Below are positions 58,227 through 64,000 of a stretch of DNA of 64,000 nucleotides, piece by piece. Under the pieces are notes generated by a model. It did not search any database, was not told the DNA's origin, and worked only from the letters and a program-made list of their open reading frames with translations. A program made the position numbers and the translations under genes. Source of the DNA: Aidingimonas lacisalsi. Its GTDB lineage: Bacteria > Pseudomonadota > Gammaproteobacteria > Pseudomonadales > Halomonadaceae. The DNA is taken from NCBI RefSeq assembly GCF_008079445.1, contig NZ_VRYH01000002.1:124001-188000 (forward strand), read 5' to 3'. Each line of letters starts with the position of its first letter. The stretch's first letter is position 1.

Positions 58227-58371
58227 GACGACTGACCCATGTATCCCGAAAACCAGGCATCTTATCATGTTCTATGCGTGTCTAGGTGATAGCGGTGATC
58301 GCCGGTATCTGCTAGCATGCGCGTCGTCAAATTCCGTTCTTTAACAGTTACCGACCGTCCAGGGCTAGATC

Positions 58372-59169
58372 ATGCATCCTATGATCCAACTCGGCCTGCG
58401 CGCTGCGCGCAGCGCCGCTGAGCAATTCGTGCGCATTCGTGAACGTATCGAGAATGCTCACGAGGAGTACAATCTCGACCGACTTCTGGAAGACACCGCG
58501 CGCAATGCGGAAACACTGATCTTGCATCAGTTGACGCGCAGCTATCCGCAGCACGGTGTCTCCGGACGTTACACGCCGGTTGCCGAAGGGAGTGGTGAAG
58601 GGCGCGATTACCACTGGAGCATCGAGCCCATTCACGGCCATTCCAATCTGCGCGTGGCCAGTCGCGACTTTGCCTTGTCGCTGGTCTGTTCATTCAGGGG
58701 CAGGCCAGAGCACGCGATCGTCATTCGTCCTTTCGATGACGATGAATACATGGCCAGCCGTGGCCGAGGCGCCCAATGCAATGGCAAGCGGCTGCGTGTG
58801 ACCAGGCGAACCGAACTGTTGGGGGCCCGAATCGCCCTGGGCCTTCCGGAAGCGGCTACACGCTCTCGGCATTTACCTGATTACCTGTCCGTGCTCCAAC
58901 AACTGGGACCACAAGTGACCACTCAGTATGCCAGTGGCTGTGGCTTGCTGGACATGCTCGAACTGGCGGCAGGCCGCGTGGATGTCGGCTTTGTGCTTGG
59001 TATCGAAGAGCAGGACAGTCAGGTCGGTACACTGTTTCTCAAGGAAGCGGGAGCCTTGATGGGAGGGTTGGACGGCGGCCCCAATGTCGCGGTGGATGGC
59101 GCCTTGATGGCCGCCAGCCCAAGGCTCTACAAGACCTTGGTGCAGCAGCTCAAGCCTCACGTGTCCTAG
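58372..59169 (+). CDS. suhB: SuhB homologue, predicted inactive as a phosphatase
   Basis: 265 residues, colinear with E. coli SuhB from MHPMIQ to the C-terminus. The metal-binding loop WVIDPLDGTTN of active enzymes reads WSIEPIHGHSN here: D84 to E85, D87 to H88 and T89 to H90. The usual VTxxD segment near residue 40 is also lost. E67 (E72) and D212 (D215) remain. The normal PWDxAAG is EQDSQVG. Active IMPases release phosphate from inositol phosphates; E. coli SuhB also joins the rRNA antitermination complex, a role that does not need catalysis. The position next to trmJ supports orthology. Confidence 0.85.
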   Translation: MHPMIQLGLRAARSAAEQFVRIRERIENAHEEYNLDRLLEDTARNAETLILHQLTRSYPQHGVSGRYTPVAEGSGEGRDYHWSIEPIHGHSNLRVASRDFALSLVCSFRGRPEHAIVIRPFDDDEYMASRGRGAQCNGKRLRVTRRTELLGARIALGLPEAATRSRHLPDYLSVLQQLGPQVTTQYASGCGLLDMLELAAGRVDVGFVLGIEEQDSQVGTLFLKEAGALMGGLDGGPNVAVDGALMAASPRLYKTLVQQLKPHVS

Positions 59170-59255
59170 CACTATCCGCTGCCTCGGAGGTCATTCGGCG
59201 GACGGTTTCGAGGTGGGATGACTCCGAATGGCCCGGCCCCATGAGCGTGCATCGA

Positions 59256-60275
59256 TTACTCTTCTACCTTGCGTAGCCGCTTGGTCCAGCGTTGCTTGGC
59301 GTATTTGCGCAGGTTGGAGACATTGTCGGTTTCATCGACGATGTCCTGACCCAGGATCGTTTCTATCACATCTTCCATCGTGACTACGCCGAGCCAGGTC
59401 CCGAGGTCGTCATATACTACGCAAATATGCTGTCGATTATGCAGCATCGTCGTGAAGGTCTTTTCAACGCTCTGTTCCGCGTTCACCGAATCGATCGGGT
59501 GCATCAGCGTTTTCAGGAGCGTGTCGTCATCGGCATGGTAGGTATCGGCCTTGTGAATATAGCCTTGCGCTTGCTCGCCGCCGTCCATGACGGGAAAGCG
59601 AGTGAATGGAGAGTGGCCATGCTCCTTGTCGAAACCGGCGACGGTCATTTGCGGGTTGAGAGTGACGCAGACGGTCCGTGGCGTCATGACATCCCGGACC
59701 TGTATGTCATGCAGGTTCAGGATGTTGGTGATCACTCGGGTTTCATCGTTGTCCAGCGCCTTTTCTTCATTGCCGATCTGGGCCAACGCCTTTATTTCTC
59801 CACGCATGTCGACATCGTAGGCATCCCCACCGATACGATTGGTGATCCGCTCCGATAGCCATATGAAGGGACGCAGGCTCGCGACCATGGCGTTCAAGGT
59901 CGGCGCCAGCATGGGAGCGAGTTGGCGCCAATACGTCGCGCCGATGGTCTTGGGGATGATCTCGGATACCACCAGAATCAGCAGTGTCATCAGTGCGGAT
60001 GCTATCCCCAGATACGCTTCACCGAAGATGACGGTGACCTGAGCACCGACACCGGTTGCACCGACGGTATGGGCAATGGTGTTCAGAGTCAGTATGGCGG
60101 CCAGCGGTTGGTCGATGTTGTGCTTAAGGCGAGACAGTTTATCGTGCAGCTTCGGGCGAGTTTCCCGCTGTTGTGCGATAAAGCTCGGTGTCAGCGAGAG
60201 AATGGCGGCTTCAAGCAGTGAACAGATGAATGATGCGCCAATGGATAGGATAGCGAACGTTGCCAGGAGTAGCAT
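59256..60275 (-). CDS. CNNM/CorC-family (DUF21 plus CBS pair) membrane protein
   Basis: 339 residues. A DUF21 membrane domain (about 1-140, with SEIIPKTIG) is followed by two CBS domains (VRDVMTPRTV; VYDDLGTWLGVVTMEDVIETIL). No CorC-HlyC C-terminal domain is present. Relatives transport or regulate Mg2+ or Co2+. It faces away from suhB and shares its strand with secF, 204 bp apart. Confidence 0.85.
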   Translation of the reverse strand: MLLLATFAILSIGASFICSLLEAAILSLTPSFIAQQRETRPKLHDKLSRLKHNIDQPLAAILTLNTIAHTVGATGVGAQVTVIFGEAYLGIASALMTLLILVVSEIIPKTIGATYWRQLAPMLAPTLNAMVASLRPFIWLSERITNRIGGDAYDVDMRGEIKALAQIGNEEKALDNDETRVITNILNLHDIQVRDVMTPRTVCVTLNPQMTVAGFDKEHGHSPFTRFPVMDGGEQAQGYIHKADTYHADDDTLLKTLMHPIDSVNAEQSVEKTFTTMLHNRQHICVVYDDLGTWLGVVTMEDVIETILGQDIVDETDNVSNLRKYAKQRWTKRLRKVEE

Positions 60276-60375
60276 GGTGTCTCGATCCGTCGTTGCAGGA
60301 GCTCGACCCGACAGCCTTGAGGGTGGGTCAGCGGTGCATCATCAGTCGACATGTCGGCGTATGGTGGAAGTATGA

Positions 60376-60410
60376 CATCATTACCGATGTGCCGATGCAT
60401 GGCAATGATG
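60376..60410. other. Inverted repeat between secF and the CNNM gene
   Basis: CATCATT (60376-60382) and AATGATG (60404-60410) pair, with CC/GG inside, leaving a 15-base loop. It lies 70 bp past the secF stop on the same strand; no T-tract. Confidence 0.4.
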
Positions 60411-60479
60411 GAGACGCTGTGACGGGCAGCACCCACGGCGATGTGCCGAGGGCGCTGCGGCGAAACGCGACAACGAGAT

Positions 60480-61406
60480 TCAGGGCAGTTCTTCCTCTTC
60501 GTCGTCGTTCTCTTTCTGGGCGGGGATGAGATCCTGGCGCTGTAGCTTGAGCGGAATCAGCAATGCTGACGCGACATAGATGGACGAGAAGGTGCCAACG
60601 CCCACACCGATGATCAACGCAATCGAGAAGTTGCGAATCAGGTCGCCTCCCAGGAACAGCAACGCCAGTAGTACCAGCAGCGTTGTGCCGGATGTCGCAA
60701 GGGTGCGCGACAAGGTGGCGTTGATCGCCTCGTTGAAGATGGTTGGCATGTCCTCGATGCGGGATTTGCGAATATTCTCGCGTATCCGATCGTAGACCAC
60801 GATGGTGTCGTTGAGCGAGTAACCGATGACTGCGAGGATGGCGGCCAGTACCGTCAGGTCGAAATCGAGCTGGAACAGAGAAAATATGCCGATGACGATC
60901 ACGACGTCGTGCATGAGAGCCAGCAGCGCACCGATGGCGAACTTATACTGGAATCGGAACGCCACATAGAGCATTACCAACCCCAGAGCCACTAGCATGC
61001 CCATGCCGCTTTGGTCGCGTAGCTGGTCGCCGACCTGGGCACCCACGAACTCGGCGCGCACCAGGTTGACATCCGTGCCACCGTCGCGAAGCAGGTCGAC
61101 GACCTGTTCGCCGACATTGGCATCGTAGGCCTGCTGAAGTCGAATCAAGACTTCCGTCGACGCGCCGAAGTTCTGTACGGACACATCCCGGAACCCGGCC
61201 TCTTCCAAGCGTTCGCGAATCGTATTCAGCGACGGTGCTTCAGCGTACTCCACTTCAACCAGTGTGCCGCCGGTGAAATCGAGTCCTAGATTGAGTTGCT
61301 GGGTAGCCAGGGCGCCAATAGCGATCACCAGCAGGATAGCCGACATGATGAAAGCGAGGCGACGCTTGCCCATGAAATCAAGCTGTCGGTTGACCAGGGT
61401 TTTCAT
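60480..61406 (-). CDS. secF: Protein translocase subunit SecF
   Basis: 308 residues. ATG 61406 with AGAGGT upstream is preferred to GTG 61412. Six helices; the family motif DFTGGTLVEVEY in the first periplasmic loop and the GYSLNDTIVVYDRIRENIRK stretch in the fourth are intact. With SecD it uses the proton (or Na+) gradient to pull proteins through SecYEG. Confidence 0.96.
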   Translation of the reverse strand: MKTLVNRQLDFMGKRRLAFIMSAILLVIAIGALATQQLNLGLDFTGGTLVEVEYAEAPSLNTIRERLEEAGFRDVSVQNFGASTEVLIRLQQAYDANVGEQVVDLLRDGGTDVNLVRAEFVGAQVGDQLRDQSGMGMLVALGLVMLYVAFRFQYKFAIGALLALMHDVVIVIGIFSLFQLDFDLTVLAAILAVIGYSLNDTIVVYDRIRENIRKSRIEDMPTIFNEAINATLSRTLATSGTTLLVLLALLFLGGDLIRNFSIALIIGVGVGTFSSIYVASALLIPLKLQRQDLIPAQKENDDEEEELP

Positions 61407-61415
61407 GACCACCTC

Positions 61416-63266
61416 TTATATCCAGAGTTTCTTGAGCGGCTTGCTGCCATGCGACAGGTTGACCATGGCCCGACTGACCAGCAGTGCGGTGAACATCGAT
61501 GTCAGGATGCCCAGCGAGAGCGTAACGGCGAAACCCTTGACCGGCCCGGTGCCGATCGAGAAGAGAATCACCGCCACCAGTAGCGTCGTCAGATTGGCAT
61601 CGACGATCGACGTGAAGGCCCGTTCGTAGCCTGCGCTGATGGCCTGCTGCGCCGACATGCCGTTACGAAACTCCTCGCGTATTCGTTCGAAGATCAGCAC
61701 ATTGGCATCGACTGCCATGCCTAAGGTCAGCACGATGCCGGCAATGCCCGGCAGAGTCAGTGTCGCGCCCAGGATCGACATGGCCGCGACCAGCAGTGCC
61801 AGGTTGACGCCGAGTGCCAGATTGGCGATGACGCCGAAGACCTTGTAACGCACCAGCATGAATAGCACGACCAGAAGCAGTCCGATTTGCACTGACATCA
61901 CGCCCCGCTCGATATTTTCGGCACCTAGACTAGGCCCGATCGTACGCTCTTGAGCGAAATAGATAGGCGCGGCAAGCGACCCTGAGCGCAACAGCAGCGC
62001 GAGTTCCTCGGCTTCTGTCGAAGATTCCAGGCCGGTGATGCGGAAGCTGTTGCCCAGTGCACTCTGGATCGTGGCCAGACTGATGATGCTGCGGTCGGTG
62101 GTGTTCTCGCGTACCTCGACCTCCTCGCCATCTTCCATCACAGTGCGAACTTCGGAATTGTGCTCGATGAAGAGCACGGCCATGTTGCGACCGATGTTGG
62201 AGCGTGTGGCGCGATTCATCAGGGTGCCACCGGTGCCATCGAGATCGATGTTGACCTGGGGACGTCCGTTCTCGCCGAAGCTACGATTGGCGTTGGACAC
62301 GTTGTCGCCGGTGATGATGACATCCCGCGCCAGGTCCGCTGAGCGACCTTCCTGATTCCGGAAGGAGAATGACTCGGTTTCGCTGTCGGGTGTATCCGGG
62401 CGAGCTTCGAGCCGAAATTCCAGATTGGCAGTTGCCCCCACGATCCGTTTGGCAGCGGCAGTATCCTGTACGCCCGGGAGTTCGACGACGATACGGTTGG
62501 GCCCCTGGCGTTGAACCAACGGTTCGGCAACGCCCAATTCGTTGACACGGTTGCGCAGTGTCGTCAGGTTCTGCTCGATCGCATAGTCCTGAATTTCTTC
62601 GACGGACTGATCGGTCAGCGTCATGGTGAGACGGGCGGCCCGGCCTTCTTCGTCGGTACTGAAGTCGAACTCGTCGAACTCCCTGCGGATCAGTTGACGT
62701 GCCTCGTCGCGATCTTCCGCCCCAGCGAAGACCAGACTGACACTACGGTCTTCGATCTCGGTATCGCGGTAACGAATGCGTTCGTCTCGCAGAAGCTCGC
62801 GCATGGCACTAGCGTTGACTTCCAGGCGTTGGGTCACGGCAGCGTCCATATCCACTTCGAGCAGGAAGTGAACCCCGCCACGCAGATCCAGCCCGAGATT
62901 CATGGGCGACGCGCCAAGACTTTCCAGCCAGTCGGGGGTGGATTCGGCCTGATTAAGGGCCACGACGTATTCGTCGTCGAGTAGCTCGTCTGCAATATCG
63001 CGTGCCTGGATCTGATCTCCGGCGTTGGCGAGACGAACCAGGACACTGCCACCATTGGTTTCGATCGATGAAATATCGATATCGGCATTGCGCAATTCGT
63101 TTTCTAGGTCATCGAGCCGGCGTTCGTCGAGACTGGCGTCGGAGCGTGAGCTGCTGATCTGTATTGCCGGATCCTCGGGGAAGAGGTTGGGCAGGGCATA
63201 GATCAGGCCAATGACAATGACGATCAGTATCAGCAGATACTTCCACAAAGGGTAACGGTTAAGCAT
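61416..63266 (-). CDS. secD: Protein translocase subunit SecD
   Basis: 616 residues: one N-terminal helix, the large periplasmic P1 region with DLRGGVHFLLEVD, and a five-helix C-terminal bundle with the GMAVDANVLIFERIREE motif. secF starts 10 bp later, so the two are co-translated. Confidence 0.97.
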   Translation of the reverse strand: MLNRYPLWKYLLILIVIVIGLIYALPNLFPEDPAIQISSSRSDASLDERRLDDLENELRNADIDISSIETNGGSVLVRLANAGDQIQARDIADELLDDEYVVALNQAESTPDWLESLGASPMNLGLDLRGGVHFLLEVDMDAAVTQRLEVNASAMRELLRDERIRYRDTEIEDRSVSLVFAGAEDRDEARQLIRREFDEFDFSTDEEGRAARLTMTLTDQSVEEIQDYAIEQNLTTLRNRVNELGVAEPLVQRQGPNRIVVELPGVQDTAAAKRIVGATANLEFRLEARPDTPDSETESFSFRNQEGRSADLARDVIITGDNVSNANRSFGENGRPQVNIDLDGTGGTLMNRATRSNIGRNMAVLFIEHNSEVRTVMEDGEEVEVRENTTDRSIISLATIQSALGNSFRITGLESSTEAEELALLLRSGSLAAPIYFAQERTIGPSLGAENIERGVMSVQIGLLLVVLFMLVRYKVFGVIANLALGVNLALLVAAMSILGATLTLPGIAGIVLTLGMAVDANVLIFERIREEFRNGMSAQQAISAGYERAFTSIVDANLTTLLVAVILFSIGTGPVKGFAVTLSLGILTSMFTALLVSRAMVNLSHGSKPLKKLWI

Positions 63267-63395
63267 GCAAGGCCTGCCTTGTTGCTAGCGTGACGCGGCC
63301 GCCGCGAGTGCGTTCGCGGACATGGAATGACGGGGGAGCGCCCCAATTCACCGCCGGATGCTGGGTCTCGTCAGCCGGCGGTGATACCGAGGAGG

Positions 63396-63731
63396 TCAGA
63401 TGGACTTGAGCGTACCCTTGGGCAGGACGGCTGCCACGGCATTCTTCTGAACGCTGACCTCGGTCCCCTCGGCGATTTCCATGGTGATGAATTCGCTATC
63501 TTCGCTGACACTTGTGACGCGACCCAGCATGCCACCTCCAATGACGACTTCGTCGCCCTTGCTGAGCCCCTTGATCAGCTGCTTGTGCTGCTTGGCGCGT
63601 TTGGCCTGCGGGCGCCACAACAGGAAGTAGAAGATCAGCACGAAGCCGACCAGCATGACGATCTGAGCGATACCACCGCCTGCGGCCGCACCGCCTTCGG
63701 CATGTGCCGGGGAAATGAAGAAGTCCAGCAT
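63396..63731 (-). CDS. yajC: Sec translocon accessory protein YajC
   Basis: 111 residues. One helix (about 17-37), then a soluble part with the family pattern RPQAKRAKQHKQLI, KGDEVVIGGG, and VTSVSEDSEFITMEIAEG. It associates with SecDF. It lies between tgt and secD, the conserved order; the 129 bp gap to secD is long for the operon. Confidence 0.95.
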   Translation of the reverse strand: MLDFFISPAHAEGGAAAGGGIAQIVMLVGFVLIFYFLLWRPQAKRAKQHKQLIKGLSKGDEVVIGGGMLGRVTSVSEDSEFITMEIAEGTEVSVQKNAVAAVLPKGTLKSI

Positions 63732-63783
63732 CGGTTAGAGTCTCCTGCGAGAGTTGTGAAATGAACGGATCAAATGGGCTTGT

Positions 63784-63999
<216 letters not shown>

Positions 64000-64000
64000 G

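Overview
The window is a GC-rich, gene-dense, plasmid-free-looking stretch of gammaproteobacterial chromosome. Gene content and order (def-fmt-rsmB-trkA-trkH, hisS-yfgM-bamB-der, pilW-rodZ-ispG, suhB/trmJ-cysE-iscR, tgt-yajC-secD-secF, lptFG divergent from pepA-ilvE-holC-valS) and several acid-rich proteins point to a halotolerant member of the Halomonadaceae or a close relative. That assignment is from memory of gene order and protein family, not from a search. There are no rRNA or tRNA genes, insertion sequences, prophage genes or CRISPR arrays.

Layout. 1-3649: a DNA-repair pair, the 3' end of a FAN1-type VRR-NUC nuclease followed by an Fe-S helicase with an N-terminal nuclease-like domain. 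3613-5445: a KefB/C-type antiporter. 5446-6605: a long intergenic region with one well-supported 37-residue protein. 6606-8959: an RstAB-like two-component system. 8974-12309: metR and metE, divergent. 12424-16517: small cell-envelope and repair genes (MliC-like lipoprotein, YdjM-like hydrolase, tag, gloA, DoxX, META lipoprotein). 16584-22774 (minus): valS, holC, ilvE, pepA. 22924-26525 (plus): lptF, lptG, RDD protein, bfd, bfr. 26545-30230: DUF1653, tcdA, an unusual sirtuin, a BASS transporter, tapT. 30231-30808: an AT-richer gap and an orphan, internally deleted TssB-like protein. 30940-39035 (mostly minus): TraB-family protein, DUF2784, trkH, trkA, dodecin, rsmB, fmt, def. 39059-44620: dprA, tsaC, hemF, aroE (plus), a small membrane protein and M48 protease (minus), DUF815 ATPase (plus). 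44652-58226 (minus): der, bamB, yfgM, hisS, ispG, rodZ, pilW, rlmN, ndk, iscA, iscS, iscR, cysE, trmJ. 58372-59169: a SuhB homologue. 59256-63999 (minus): CNNM-type protein, secF, secD, yajC and the end of tgt.

How the parts fit. Most of the window is core housekeeping: translation (valS, hisS, def, fmt), RNA modification (rsmB, rlmN, trmJ, tsaC, tcdA, tapT, tgt), envelope assembly (lptFG, bamB, secDF-yajC, pilW, rodZ), potassium homeostasis (trkAH, KefB/C), and Fe-S and iron handling (isc, bfd-bfr).

The points most worth a second look are: a 79-residue mini-TssB with no type VI genes around it; a SuhB that has lost metal-ligand and activating residues; an isc locus reduced to iscR-iscS-iscA, with an IscS that stops where its IscU-binding tail would begin; a sirtuin without its zinc cysteines; a 37-residue basic protein between hairpins; and structured leaders in front of metE and ndk. 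None of these has been tested by search or folding software here.
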